Below are positions 17,767 through 29,203 of a stretch of DNA of 64,000 nucleotides, piece after piece. This stretch comes from Natronococcus sp. AD-5 (GTDB lineage: Archaea > Halobacteriota > Halobacteria > Halobacteriales > Natrialbaceae). Under the pieces are notes generated by a model. That model searched no databases. It saw nothing but the letters and a program-made list of their open reading frames with translations, and was not told the DNA's origin. The stretch is taken from the NCBI RefSeq assembly GCF_030734285.1, contig NZ_CP132294.1, positions 3,348,001-3,412,000 of the forward strand, in the 5' to 3' direction. Each line of letters starts with the position of its first letter. The stretch's first letter is position 1. The position numbers and the translations under genes were made by a program.

Positions 17767-18162
17767 ATGACGATCCACCCCGACCGAACGACGGCCGTTT
17801 CGGAGCAGCTCAGTGGCGAGAACGTCAGCCTCCGTGCGATCTCGCGAGTGGAGTTCGGTCGCGTGCTGGCCAACGACCGCCGGCGCGAAGTGGTTCGTTA
17901 CCTCCTCGCGACGGACGAGCCGATCACGGTCCAACGGCTCGTCGGATGGCTCGCGGACGCGGAGAACGAGGGCGTCGTCCTGACGACGATCCACGAGCTA
18001 CGCCAGCGCGTCCACGTCGCGCTGTGTCGCACCCACCTCCCGCTGCTCGAGCGGTACGGGGTCGTCCAGTACGACCGCGAGCGCGGCCTCGTCTCCCCGG
18101 CGGCGAACTTGAGCGAGTTCGAGTCGATGCTCGACGCCGTCGACCTCGAGCGGCCCTGGTGA
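17767..18162 (+). CDS. DUF7344-type winged-helix regulator
   Basis: A 131-residue predicted DNA-binding protein. After a short N-terminus it shows 'FGRVLANDRRREVVRYLLAT', then 'TVQRLVGWLADAE', an HTH-like region, and 'RVHVALCRTHLPLLERYGVV' followed by 'YDRERGLVSPA', the layout of the haloarchaeal DUF7344 winged-helix family. The ATG at 17767 is chosen because a TATA-like box lies ~30 bp upstream; the frame is open further upstream but that extension lacks family character. Target genes are unknown. It resembles the second DUF7344 gene at 28842-29162. Confidence 0.8.
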   Translation: MTIHPDRTTAVSEQLSGENVSLRAISRVEFGRVLANDRRREVVRYLLATDEPITVQRLVGWLADAENEGVVLTTIHELRQRVHVALCRTHLPLLERYGVVQYDRERGLVSPAANLSEFESMLDAVDLERPW

Positions 18163-18857
18163 TAGTCGACCGACTGAAGAACCGACCATCGGAAAGCACC
18201 GCCGGCGGGAAGAACGGTCCGTTCGCGGCACCTACCAGTAGGGAGCGGTACAGTTTCTTCGTTCAGAGGTGCTCGTAAACCGGGTATTACAGCTCGGGTG
18301 CGCACGTATCGGACTGGGTATCTACACGAGAGCGAGTCGAGTTCGTCCCCTTCGACTCGCCAAAATCACGTGATCGGGTTCCGAGCGTATAGATTACGAA
18401 CTGCCGCCGACATTCGTGGGAGGGGTTTTCCGTTTTCGGGATGCGTAGCTCACCGATTTCCCGAAACTCCCGATGAAGGTTCTCTCCGGATACGGAGCGC
18501 AACCGAATCTATCCGGACTATCGAAGCTCAGATTACGGATAGGGATCCGGGTCTCGATCTGTCGAAAGGCTACGAGCGGTCTCCGCGAGAGACCGACGGT
18601 TCACACGCTCGAGAAACGGGGATAGTGGATCTGGGCGAGGCGCACCTCGTACGAGTCGCTACCACTGACCACGACGCAGACTACGAGCGGGACGTGTCGG
18701 AAGGGACCGGGATCCTCTACGTTCTACTCGAGGAGCAGGAAGTTCCGTTACGGCCGAACCGTTCGAAGGATGATTTCGCCACGTTCGTCCCACCCACCTA
18801 CCGAATCGGGTCATTCAGATCCAGGGCTAGGATGAAGAACCCGATTACCGACTACTG
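18163..18857. other. 695-bp region with no convincing gene
   Basis: The stretch between the DUF7344 regulator and the 3' end of hisG shows lower GC and irregular codon use. Open frames exist on both strands, but they lack the acidic composition of neighbouring proteins, and the longest rightward one runs into hisG antisense. It may be decayed coding DNA. No hairpin series, tRNA or repeat was found. Confidence 0.5.
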
Positions 18858-19721
18858 CTACTCGACCAGCCGCTCGATCTCGGTTACCAGGATCCCGCTC
18901 GCACCCGCGTTCTTGACCTCGGTGATCGTCTCGAAAACGTCGCGCTCGTCGACGACGACGTGAACCGCGAGCATCCCGTCGTCGCCCTCGCCGTCGTCGG
19001 CGATGTCCATAACCGTCGGCCCGCCGAGTCCGGGGATTACCTCGCGAACCTCCTCGAGTCGGTCCTGGGGCACGTTCATCATCAGGTAGCGCTTGCCGTC
19101 GGCCGAGAGCACCGAGGACAGGGCCGTCCGGACCTCCCTGATCTTCGGATCGTCGACGACGTCCTCGCGGGCGAACAGGCGGACGGAGCTCGCGAGCACC
19201 TCCTCGACGACGGCCAACTGGTTCATCTTCAGCGTGGTTCCGGTGCTGGTGATGTCGACGATGGCGTCGGCCATCTCGACGTGCGGCGTGAGCTCCGTCG
19301 CGCCGGAGACCTCGACGACGTTGGGGTCGACGCCGGTGTCGGCGAAGAAGTCGCGGGTGACGTTCGGGAACTCCGTCGCGACGGTCCTGCCGGCGAGGTC
19401 CTCGACGCCGTCGATGTCGCCGTCCTCGGGCGCGGCGAGGACGAGGCGGCAGCGACCGAACTCGAGGTCGAGCAGTTCGTCGACGTCGTCGACGCGCGCC
19501 TCTCGCACCTGGTCGTAGCCGGTGATGCCCATCTCGGCCGCGCCGTCGGCGACGTACTCCGGGATGTCGGCCGCGCGGGCGAACAGCACGGAGACGTCGG
19601 GATCGACGGTGTCGGCGTAGAGTTTCCGCTCGGCACCGTTCTCGAGGTGGAGCCCCGCCCGCTCGAGGAGGTCGATCGTCGGCTCGTGCAGGCGACCCTT
19701 GTTGGGAACGGCGATTCGCAT
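18858..19721 (-). CDS. hisG: ATP phosphoribosyltransferase, long form
   Basis: A 287-residue HisG, which catalyses the first step of histidine synthesis, joining ATP and PRPP. The N-terminus [20 protein letters not shown] and the phosphate-binding segment [18 protein letters not shown] mark the catalytic domains. The extra C-terminal ~75 residues (from ~210: '[20 protein letters not shown]') form the ACT-like domain of the long, hexameric, histidine-inhibited form that needs no HisZ. The ATG at 19721 starts the homologous region. It stands apart from hisA and hisB, 30 kb away, so histidine genes are dispersed. prs, which makes its substrate PRPP, is 4.6 kb away. Confidence 0.95.
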   Translation of the reverse strand: MRIAVPNKGRLHEPTIDLLERAGLHLENGAERKLYADTVDPDVSVLFARAADIPEYVADGAAEMGITGYDQVREARVDDVDELLDLEFGRCRLVLAAPEDGDIDGVEDLAGRTVATEFPNVTRDFFADTGVDPNVVEVSGATELTPHVEMADAIVDITSTGTTLKMNQLAVVEEVLASSVRLFAREDVVDDPKIREVRTALSSVLSADGKRYLMMNVPQDRLEEVREVIPGLGGPTVMDIADDGEGDDGMLAVHVVVDERDVFETITEVKNAGASGILVTEIERLVE

Positions 19722-20079
19722 GTGCCGGGGATTCGGCGTCGGCGGGGAACTGTCTTTCCATCCCGGCACCTTGAACGGCCGCGACGCTATCGGGAATTGC
19801 GAATGCAAGAACGAGCGAACTCCCGTCATAGCTTCTCCTTGTGACCAGAATTACGTAAAGCGCGAGCGGGACGGCTCGATCGCGAGCGACTTCCGATAGC
19901 GGGTCCGCGAACCGAAATCGCGCCGCTCGACACGGCACAACAGTCGGTCCTGATCGGCCGCCGCACTTTCGCCGCGAAAGTCGACTCACCCGTGCGCATT
20001 TTATTCCAAATATATCCTGGGAAATATTCTACTTTCGTGAGGCACAACCCGCTTTAACGCGTAGCCCGTACGACCTGAT
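19722..20079. other. Divergent promoter region of hisG and copA
   Basis: This 358-bp region separates two divergent genes and holds no convincing gene. A hairpin ACTTTCG-ccg-CGAAAGT lies at 19965-19981. An AT-rich block follows (20000-20030: 'cattttattccaaatatatcctgg' region), probably the copA promoter. No experimentally known copper operator is recognisable. Confidence 0.5.
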
Positions 20080-22785
<2,706 letters not shown>

Positions 22786-22810
22786 GTGGAACCGCGATTT
22801 CGGATTCTTG

Positions 22811-22853
22811 CACGAGAGTAGATTATGATTCTCTTTTGATGTTAACTCTCGTG
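22811..22853. terminator. Long inverted repeat between convergent copA and SpoIIM-family gene
   Basis: Perfect 9-bp arms CACGAGAGT (22811-22819) and ACTCTCGTG (22845-22853) flank a 25-base AT-rich spacer containing 'ctcttttgat'. It sits between two converging genes, 26 bp after the copA stop, the position for a two-way transcription end. Confidence 0.5.
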
Positions 22854-22940
22854 TCGGCGATCGATCCGCTGCAGGGTCATTCCGGCTCCGAGTCCTCCCA
22901 AACCGGTTACTCGTAGCGAAGCACCGGCGATTCGCTCGCC

Positions 22941-23909
22941 TTACTCGCCGAGCTGCGGGAACAGCGCCTCGGCGATGACGGTCGTCAGGTAGGCCTCGAC
23001 GAACGCCGCCAGCGCGAGCAACAGCCAGCCGAAGACGACCAGCAGGGTCGTCCGGTAGAGGTACGCCCTCGTGAACAGGGAATCGCGCGAGCCGGCGATC
23101 CGCTGGACGGTCCGGTGGAGAAACCGGAACCCGACCCCCGAGGCGATGAACAGCGCCGGCAGTTCGAAGATGCCGTGCGGAACGAGCAGGGCGACGATCG
23201 GCCCGAACCCGACCTCGAGCCCGGTCACGATCGCGAGGTTGCCGACGAGCACGCCGTTGAACACCATGATGAGCGCCGTCACCAGCCCCAGGGTGAGCCC
23301 GCCGAGGATCGCGACTAGGAACGGCGGCGTGTTCTGTGCGATGAAAAACGACGCCGAGAGTTCGATCTCGCCGCCGCCCCCGGCGAACTCCTCCTCGTCG
23401 AACTCCTCCATCAGGGTCTCGAGGAACAGCTCCGTCAGGTCGACGCCCGCGGCGACGAGCGCGCCGCCGATGACGACGCCGCCGGCGAACAACGCCGTCG
23501 CGAACCAGACGTAGCGGCGGTGCTCGGCCCATCCCCCGGCGAGCGCGGCCGCGACTCCGGGACCGCCGGTCAGCGCCAGGGCGCCGAGCGCGCCGAAGCC
23601 GAGCGCGAGGGCGGCGGCCCCGGCCGCGGCGAGAGCCGCGTCGTGGACCGCGGCCGTGCTTCCGGCGGTCGCGAGCGAAACGAGCGCCAGCGCGAACGCG
23701 AGGGAGGCCCAGCCGCGGCCCGCCTCGCCTCCCGGATCCGCTTCCCCGGACGGTCCCGCGTCCGGTTCCGACGGCGGACTCGAGGGTGGAGTTCCCGCCC
23801 CGGCGTCGCTCGATTCGCGCGGCTCGGCCGACGACCGCTCGTCCCGTTCACGGCGACCGGAGTCGGTCGCCGCCTCGGTTGCGCGGTCGTCGGTTCGTCG
23901 ATCGTCCAT
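22941..23909 (-). CDS. SpoIIM-family (DUF95) integral membrane protein
   Basis: A 322-residue protein with a disordered Ser/Asp/Glu/Pro-rich N-terminal 70 residues, then 7-8 hydrophobic helices. The C-terminal half carries the SpoIIM/DUF95 pattern: FFIAQNTPPFLVAILGGLTL, 'ALIMVFNGVLVGNLAIV', then 'VPHGIFELPALFIASGVGFR'. Homologues are widespread in non-sporulating bacteria and archaea, with unknown function (membrane remodelling is suggested by the Bacillus protein). The ATG at 23909 is chosen as the last sensible start before the disordered segment; the open frame extends further upstream but overlaps the next gene. Confidence 0.85.
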   Translation of the reverse strand: MDDRRTDDRATEAATDSGRRERDERSSAEPRESSDAGAGTPPSSPPSEPDAGPSGEADPGGEAGRGWASLAFALALVSLATAGSTAAVHDAALAAAGAAALALGFGALGALALTGGPGVAAALAGGWAEHRRYVWFATALFAGGVVIGGALVAAGVDLTELFLETLMEEFDEEEFAGGGGEIELSASFFIAQNTPPFLVAILGGLTLGLVTALIMVFNGVLVGNLAIVTGLEVGFGPIVALLVPHGIFELPALFIASGVGFRFLHRTVQRIAGSRDSLFTRAYLYRTTLLVVFGWLLLALAAFVEAYLTTVIAEALFPQLGE

Positions 23910-23979
23910 GCGTACACGTTCGATAAAATCGCGGATAAATCCGCCGACGGAACCGATCCGCCGGCGCTCCACACCGCAG

Positions 23980-24201
23980 TCACCCGAGCGGTCGGCGCCA
24001 CCGTCGCCACGGCTGTCTGCGGCCGGGAGCGTCGCGAGCGATCCGTCCGTAGTTCGCCGCCGACTCGATGATCCAGAGCAGGTTGTAGATCCGGAGTCTT
24101 CGATCGGTTCCGGTCTCGAGCCGGGCGTGGCGCGTGTATCCGGCCCGGAACGCGTCCCCGAGGGCGGCTTCGACCATCCGCTCGAGCGCGTCGTCGGCCA
24201 T
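23980..24201 (-). CDS. Small predicted protein, 73 aa
   Basis: A short leftward frame beginning MADDALERMVEAALGDAFRA and containing 'RLRIYNLLWIIESAANYGRI', predicted helical, with a basic C-terminus. It sits just upstream of the SpoIIM-family gene and divergent from prs, with its ATG at 24201. The N-terminal two thirds look protein-like, but I do not recognise a family, and the Arg/Trp-rich end is unusual for a halophile. It may be real or a chance frame. Confidence 0.4.
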   Translation of the reverse strand: MADDALERMVEAALGDAFRAGYTRHARLETGTDRRLRIYNLLWIIESAANYGRIARDAPGRRQPWRRWRRPLG

Positions 24202-24312
24202 CGACGCGAGCGTACGCTCGGGACGGCCGTAACCGAAGGGCTACGAACGATACCGGGACCGCGGGAGGGCGAGAACGAAAACTGGTTTACCCACCGGACT
24301 GTGGCAACGACT

Positions 24313-25170
24313 ATGATCGTCAGCGGATCCGCGTCGCAGTCGCTCGCCGCGGCGCTCGCACGCGAACTCGAGGAACCGCTCGCCGCCGTCGAGTACGACC
24401 GCTTCCCCGACGGCGAACTGCTCGCGGCCGCGCCGGGCGTCGCGGAAGCCGACGCCGACCGGGCCGTCGTCGTCGCCTCGACCGTCTCGAGCGACGCCCA
24501 CCTCGAGGTGCTCCAGCTACAGGACGCCGCTCGAGAGGCGGGCGCCGGCGAGGTCGTGACCGTCCTGCCGTACATGGGGTACGGCCGTCAGGACGAGGCC
24601 TTCGAGCCGGGCCACCCGATCTCCGCGCGGGCGGTCGCCCGTGCTATCTCGACCGGCGCGGACCGCGTGTTCACCGTCAACCCCCACGAGGAGGCCGTCT
24701 GTCGGTTCTTCGAGCCGTCGGCGACCGCCGTCGACGCCGCCGATCGGCTGGCCGAGCCCCTCCCGGACGGACTCGAGGACCCCGTCTTCCTCTCGCCGGA
24801 CGCGGGAGCGATCGAACTCGCGGAGACGGTCCGCGACGCCTACGGTGCGGGCGAGACGGACTACTTCGAGAAGACCCGCCACTCCGGTACCGAGGTCGAG
24901 ATCTCCCCGAGCGACGTCGCCGTCGCGGATCGGGACGTCGTCGTCGCCGACGACATCATCGCGACGGGGTCGACGATGAGCGAGGCCGTCGGCGTCCTCG
25001 AGGAGCGCGGCGTCGGACGCATCTTCGTCACCTGCGTCCACCCGCTGCTCGCGCGCGACGCCGTGACGAAGCTCTCGAAGGCCGGTGTCGAGACGATCTA
25101 CGGAACCGACACCATCGAACGCCAGCACAGCGCCGTCTCGGTCGCGCCGACGATCGCCGAGCAGTTATAG
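24313..25170 (+). CDS. prs: Ribose-phosphate pyrophosphokinase
   Basis: A 285-residue PRPP synthetase that makes 5-phosphoribosyl diphosphate from ribose 5-phosphate and ATP, feeding nucleotide, histidine and tryptophan synthesis. Landmarks are YDRFPDGE near the N-terminus, 'VLPYMGYGRQDEAFEPGHPI' (the ATP/ribose-binding region), and the PRPP loop VVVADDIIATGSTM. At ~285 residues it matches the shorter archaeal class. The ATG at 24313 begins the homologous sequence. Confidence 0.95.
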   Translation: MIVSGSASQSLAAALARELEEPLAAVEYDRFPDGELLAAAPGVAEADADRAVVVASTVSSDAHLEVLQLQDAAREAGAGEVVTVLPYMGYGRQDEAFEPGHPISARAVARAISTGADRVFTVNPHEEAVCRFFEPSATAVDAADRLAEPLPDGLEDPVFLSPDAGAIELAETVRDAYGAGETDYFEKTRHSGTEVEISPSDVAVADRDVVVADDIIATGSTMSEAVGVLEERGVGRIFVTCVHPLLARDAVTKLSKAGVETIYGTDTIERQHSAVSVAPTIAEQL

Positions 25171-25276
25171 CGTTCTCGATCAGTCTCTCTCCTGAACTGT
25201 TAAGTGCTCGCTCCGCCCAGTTCTAGTCGTTCGAGCGGCGCATCGACCGCGTCGCAGTCACCGCTACACTCGTCAG

Positions 25277-25819
25277 ATGCACGGAATCGTCCACAAGTCA
25301 CTGAAATCGTACGTCGTCGAGAAAGCCGGCGACGAGACGTGGAACGCGATCGTCGAGCGGGCGAACATCGAGCCGACGCTGTACCTGCCGATCTCGCGCT
25401 ACGACGACGCGGAGGTCGACGCCGCGCTCTCCGCGCTCGCGTCGATGGCCGTCCAGGACCGGCCCGCGATCGAGCGCGACTTCGGGCGGGCGCTCGCGCC
25501 GGAACTGCGCTCGACGTTCGACGCCCATCTCGACGGCGAGGCCGGACTGCTGGAGTTCCTCGTCTCGATCGAGACGATCACCGCGAACGTCGAGCGGACG
25601 ACGGAGGAGACGACGCTTCCGGACGTCACCTGCACGCGAGAGCGCGACCGAGCGGTCGTGGTCCGCTACGACTCCCACCGCGACTACTGCGACCTGGCCC
25701 GCGGCGTGCTCGAGGGACTCGTCGCCGAGTTCGACGCCGCGGCGACCGTCACGGAACGAGCGTGCACCCGGAGCGGAGCGGACGACTGCGCGTTTCTGGT
25801 CGAACTCGAGCGTCCGTAA
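25277..25819 (+). CDS. H-NOX-like (heme NO-binding fold) protein lacking the proximal histidine
   Basis: A 180-residue protein that starts MHGIVHKSLKSYVVEKAGDE, the typical opening of the H-NOX (HNOB) family. It aligns without gaps, from memory, to the Thermoanaerobacter H-NOX around the heme pocket: Pro115 and the YxSxR motif (Tyr131, Ser133, Arg135, in YDSHRDYC) are in register. The heme-ligating histidine at position 102 is replaced by Thr102 (IETITANV). The C-terminal 'CTRSGADDCAFLVEL' also resembles V4R-type domains. It stands alone without a cyclase or histidine kinase partner. It may sense a ligand other than heme-bound NO, or use another axial residue. Fold confident; function open. 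Confidence 0.75.
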   Translation: MHGIVHKSLKSYVVEKAGDETWNAIVERANIEPTLYLPISRYDDAEVDAALSALASMAVQDRPAIERDFGRALAPELRSTFDAHLDGEAGLLEFLVSIETITANVERTTEETTLPDVTCTRERDRAVVVRYDSHRDYCDLARGVLEGLVAEFDAAATVTERACTRSGADDCAFLVELERP

Positions 25820-25837
25820 CCGACGAGCGAGGCGTCC

Positions 25838-27877
25838 TCACCGCCGTCGCGCCAGCAGAAGAGCCGCGACGGCGAGCGCCGCGAGCGCGACTGCACCGCC
25901 GAAGCCGGGAATCGCCTCGAGCCGCGACAGCGCGCCGCCGACCGTAACCGTCACCGATCGGTCGGCGACGGCGACCTCGTAGCGGCCGTCGTCCGCGAAC
26001 GTCAGCGTCGCGTCGACCGTCGTTCGCTCGCCGGGTGCGACCGATACCGGCCGCTCGACGGTCTCGTCGCCGGTCCGGAACTCGAGGACGGCCGCACCGG
26101 GACGGGAGTCGGCGGCCGCGACCGTCGCGGTCGCCGTCACCGGATCGCCGGGATCGGCCCGTTCGGGCTCGACCGCGAGATCGGTCACCCGAACGCTCGA
26201 GGGAGACCGAACGAGCACCGCGAACCGATCGTCACCGACGCGAACGGCGTACTCGCCGGGTTCCGAGGGCGTCCAGGCGAGCGACGTCGTCGTCCGTTCG
26301 CCGGACTCGAGTGCGAGCTGGTGATGGTCGACGATCTTCCCGTCGACCGCCAGGGTGGCGTCGGCGGTGCCGTCCCGATCGTCGACGTTCTCGAGGGCGA
26401 CCGGAACCGCGACGGGTTCGCCGACGGGCACAGGAACGGGCGAGCCGTCGCCCTGCCCGGCTGGGCGGTCCCAGGGCTCGCCGGCGACCTCGAGCCCCTC
26501 CCCGTCCAGCCCGGTCGTGATGGCTGGGGCCTCCAGATCGAACGCGTCCCCGTGATCCCGTCGGTGCCAGGCGGTGGGAGCCTCGGGAGTCCGCGTGTAC
26601 CGCTCCGCGGTCGACCGGACGTCCGACCCGCCCGCGTCCTCGACGGCCTCGAGGAACGCGCGTTCGGTGACGCGGTCGCCGCGAGCGCTCAGCGCCCGGA
26701 AGACGTCCGCGAGCGTCCGGTCGCCGTCGGTTTCCACCCGAATCTGACGATCGAGTTCGCCGTAGACGAGCGGCCCCTTCACGTAGGCGGTTCGCTCGCC
26801 AGTCCAGGTTCCGGGATCGGCGAGGACGTCGTCCGCGTAGGGCGAGCGCTCGCCGCGCTCGAGAACCGAGCGGAACTCGCGGAAGTCGATCGATCCCTGC
26901 TCGAGCGCGAGCGTCGCCGCGTAGTACTCGGCCTGCGCTTCGACGAGCCAGGCGGTCTCGGTCGCCGTTCCGACGTCGGGGTTGGCGTACGGCTGTCGCG
27001 TGTGGACGTACTCGTGGAGCCAGACGCTCGGCGCGTCCTCGAGCGACGCGTCGGCGACGACCCACGCGTCGGATTGCCCGTACTGAATGCCGCGGGCCGC
27101 CCAGTCGACGTCGTCGGGGACCGCGACGACGAACACCTCGTCGTGGCTGGCGCCGACGTCGAGGCTCGCGCTCGCGGCGGCGAGGGTCTCGAGGACGTCG
27201 TCGGGATCCTCCCGGAGGTCGGCGGCCGCGGGAACGGCCAACCGGATCGTCTCGCCGGCGACCGTCCGCTCGTACTCCGCTACCTCGCCGAAGAAGGCGA
27301 TGTCGCCGCCGGTCGCGCCGGGGCCCTCGACGGTAACCGTCTCCTCGTGACCGACGGGATCGGTCCGCTGGAGGGAGATCCCGACCGACGGGACCCGGAC
27401 GACTCCCCAGTCGCCGGTGTCGACGAACGTGTAGCCGCGCTCGGCCGATCCGGCCGTTCGTTCCGCGCCGGTCGTCGCGGCCGAGCCGTCGCGGTGGCCC
27501 TCGTATCCCGTCCGGTCCGTCGGCATCGTAAACCGGATCGTCGGTTCGTCGTCGCCGGTCCAGCGGTACGCGCCGTCGTCGGTTCGTTCGAAGCCGTCGG
27601 TCGTCGAGACGGACGCCTCCGACTCGAGGTCGACCTCGAACTCGCTCACCGAGTCGGGCACGCGAAACGTCGTCTCCGTCTCGAACGTGTCACCTCGCTC
27701 GGGAAGGTGTCGAAGGACGGTCGTTCGGTGGAGGACGTCCGAAGCCGTCGCCGGCGACGCGGTGACGGCCGGCTCGGCGAGCGAGTACTCGGGAGTGCGT
27801 CCCGTCTCGAGCCCCGCGACCCCCGCCGGCAACGATCCGATCAGGAGAACCGTAACGACGACGACCCGGTAGTTCAC
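25838..27877 (-). CDS. Secreted gluzincin metallopeptidase with PGF-CTERM anchor
   Basis: A 679-residue exported protein. It has an N-terminal signal sequence (hydrophobic residues ~4-20), a beta-rich N-terminal domain, and a zinc peptidase core near 300-350: HEYVH, with a downstream 'WLVEAQAEYYAATLALEQG' supplying the probable third ligand Glu. This resembles M61/M1-like gluzincins. Residues ~480-640 hold two CARDB-like domains. The C-terminus, IPGFGGAVALAALAVAALLL followed by ARRR, is a PGF-CTERM signal, processed by archaeosortase A to attach the protein to the cell surface. Substrate unknown. Confidence 0.88.
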   Translation of the reverse strand: MNYRVVVVTVLLIGSLPAGVAGLETGRTPEYSLAEPAVTASPATASDVLHRTTVLRHLPERGDTFETETTFRVPDSVSEFEVDLESEASVSTTDGFERTDDGAYRWTGDDEPTIRFTMPTDRTGYEGHRDGSAATTGAERTAGSAERGYTFVDTGDWGVVRVPSVGISLQRTDPVGHEETVTVEGPGATGGDIAFFGEVAEYERTVAGETIRLAVPAAADLREDPDDVLETLAAASASLDVGASHDEVFVVAVPDDVDWAARGIQYGQSDAWVVADASLEDAPSVWLHEYVHTRQPYANPDVGTATETAWLVEAQAEYYAATLALEQGSIDFREFRSVLERGERSPYADDVLADPGTWTGERTAYVKGPLVYGELDRQIRVETDGDRTLADVFRALSARGDRVTERAFLEAVEDAGGSDVRSTAERYTRTPEAPTAWHRRDHGDAFDLEAPAITTGLDGEGLEVAGEPWDRPAGQGDGSPVPVPVGEPVAVPVALENVDDRDGTADATLAVDGKIVDHHQLALESGERTTTSLAWTPSEPGEYAVRVGDDRFAVLVRSPSSVRVTDLAVEPERADPGDPVTATATVAAADSRPGAAVLEFRTGDETVERPVSVAPGERTTVDATLTFADDGRYEVAVADRSVTVTVGGALSRLEAIPGFGGAVALAALAVAALLLARRR

Positions 27878-28062
27878 GAACAGATACTAGAAGCTGACCA
27901 TCAAGATTGTTGTGAAGTCCGCGGTCGGCGACGTCCGTGGGCACAGCGATGATCGCGGCGCCGATACCGACTGACGGGACGAAGCGCCCCGAGATCGCCC
28001 CCGTCTTGCGTATGTGCGGCCAATCCTTTCGAGTGCGGTGACGGTACGTTGGTCACGTCTTC

Positions 28063-28530
28063 ATGAAACTCGATCGCATCGACCGCGGCATTCTTCACCT
28101 CCTGCAGGAGGATGCGCGGAACAAGACCGCTTCCGAGATGGCGGACCACGTCGGCGTCTCGGCCAGTACCGTTCGCAACCGGATCGAGATCCTCGAGGAC
28201 GAGGGCGTGATCCGCGGTTACCACCCGGAGATCGACTACGAACGGGCGGAGTACCAGCTCCACATGGTGATCATCTGTCACGCGCCCGTCAGCGAGCGAG
28301 CGGAACTCGTCGACGAAGCGATGGAGCTCGAAGGCGTCGTTACCGTCCGCGAAATGCTAACCGGCGAAGCGAACGTTCACATCGAGGCCATCGGCACGAA
28401 CTCCGACAACGTCGACCGAATCACCGGCGGTATCACCGATCTGGGGCTCGAGATCGAGTCCGTGAATCTCGTGAAAGAGAGACACGTTCAGCCGTTCAAT
28501 CACTTCGGCAAGAAAGTCGTTACCGACTGA
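28063..28530 (+). CDS. Lrp/AsnC-family transcriptional regulator
   Basis: A 155-residue regulator with an N-terminal winged HTH (MKLDRIDRGILHLLQEDARN, then 'SASTVRNRIEILEDEGVIRG') and a C-terminal ligand-binding domain of RAM type ('VVTVREMLTGEANVHIEAIG'). Members bind amino acids or related ligands and act as multimers. It is divergent from the metallopeptidase and followed by the Zn-protein/DUF7344 pair, so it may control neighbours or itself; the targets are not readable. The C-terminal 'HVQPFNHFGKKVVTD' extends past the usual domain. Confidence 0.9.
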   Translation: MKLDRIDRGILHLLQEDARNKTASEMADHVGVSASTVRNRIEILEDEGVIRGYHPEIDYERAEYQLHMVIICHAPVSERAELVDEAMELEGVVTVREMLTGEANVHIEAIGTNSDNVDRITGGITDLGLEIESVNLVKERHVQPFNHFGKKVVTD

Positions 28531-28590
28531 GCATCTGCACTACTACTGCGGAAATCAAACCCATTTCGGGATATCGGTGTTGAAACCACA

Positions 28591-28606
28591 CCACAATAGG
28601 TTGTGG
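28591..28606. promoter_or_regulatory. Palindrome in the promoter of the Zn-protein/DUF7344 pair
   Basis: CCACAA-tagg-TTGTGG is a perfect 6+6 inverted repeat with a 4-base spacer, followed at 28613-28621 by the TATA-like 'caatttataatc' and ~80 bp before the ATG at 28685. It looks like an operator for a dimeric regulator; the Lrp protein just upstream and the DUF7344 protein downstream are the obvious candidates (inference). Confidence 0.55.
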
Positions 28607-28684
28607 ATACAGCAATTTATAATCGAACATAGGCCGTAGTACGCGATACGACTGCGAATTTCGCAACCGAGTTATCACAGCTCC

Positions 28685-28837
28685 ATGACCCAGGAACACG
28701 AGCGCTCGAAAGTGGCTGTACAATGTACCGTCTGTTCGGCGATCTACACGGCGTGGACGGCGAACGAGGACTCGTTCCGGCTCATCGGAACGGACGAGTG
28801 TCAGTGTGGCGAAGACGAGTTCCAACTCCTGTCCTGA
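28685..28837 (+). CDS. Small zinc-ribbon-like protein, 50 aa
   Basis: A 50-residue protein with paired cysteines: CTVC near the N-terminus and CQC near the C-terminus, typical of tiny haloarchaeal zinc-finger proteins. The ATG at 28685 and TGA at 28835-28837 are separated by only 4 bases from the start of the following DUF7344 gene at 28842, so they form an operon. Function unknown; small CxxC proteins often act as regulators or redox-active partners. Confidence 0.7.
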   Translation: MTQEHERSKVAVQCTVCSAIYTAWTANEDSFRLIGTDECQCGEDEFQLLS

Positions 28838-28841
28838 GTGT

Positions 28842-29162
28842 ATGGATCGGGAACGCGCGTCCGGAGAGCCCATCGACGAGACATTCAGAGCGCTCGCGGA
28901 TCGGCGGCGGCGGATCGCCCTCGCCTGTCTGCTGGAAGCCGAGCGCGCGCTCACGGTAGACGAGCTAGCGAACGAAGTCGCGGTCCGCGAACGCGAGACG
29001 CGGGAAGCGGCGGACGGGATCGAACGGATGCGGATCGAGCTCTATCACAAACAGATCCCGCTTCTGGCCAACTCGAATCTCGTACGCTACGGTGCAGACC
29101 GGAACCGCGTCGAGCCCACGGATCGAGTCGACGAGATCGAAGCGTTTCTACCGACGGAGTAG
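28842..29162 (+). CDS. DUF7344-type winged-helix regulator
   Basis: A 106-residue protein with the DUF7344 layout: 'TFRALADRRRRIALACLLEA', then 'LTVDELANEVAVRERETREA' as recognition region, and 'RIELYHKQIPLLANSNLVRY' as wing, ending in an acidic tail. It starts 4 bases after the stop of the small zinc-ribbon protein, which points to a shared job. It is a paralogue of the regulator at 17767-18162. Regulated genes unknown. Confidence 0.8.
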   Translation: MDRERASGEPIDETFRALADRRRRIALACLLEAERALTVDELANEVAVRERETREAADGIERMRIELYHKQIPLLANSNLVRYGADRNRVEPTDRVDEIEAFLPTE

Positions 29163-29203
29163 CACCGGAGCCCTTCCGGCACCCGTCGATCGAACGGTAT
29201 CCG

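Noticed and set aside
18298-18963. 221-codon rightward frame upstream of and overlapping hisG
   Set aside because: Ser/Arg-rich, not acidic like real haloarchaeal proteins, overlaps the 3' end of hisG antisense, and shows no domain.
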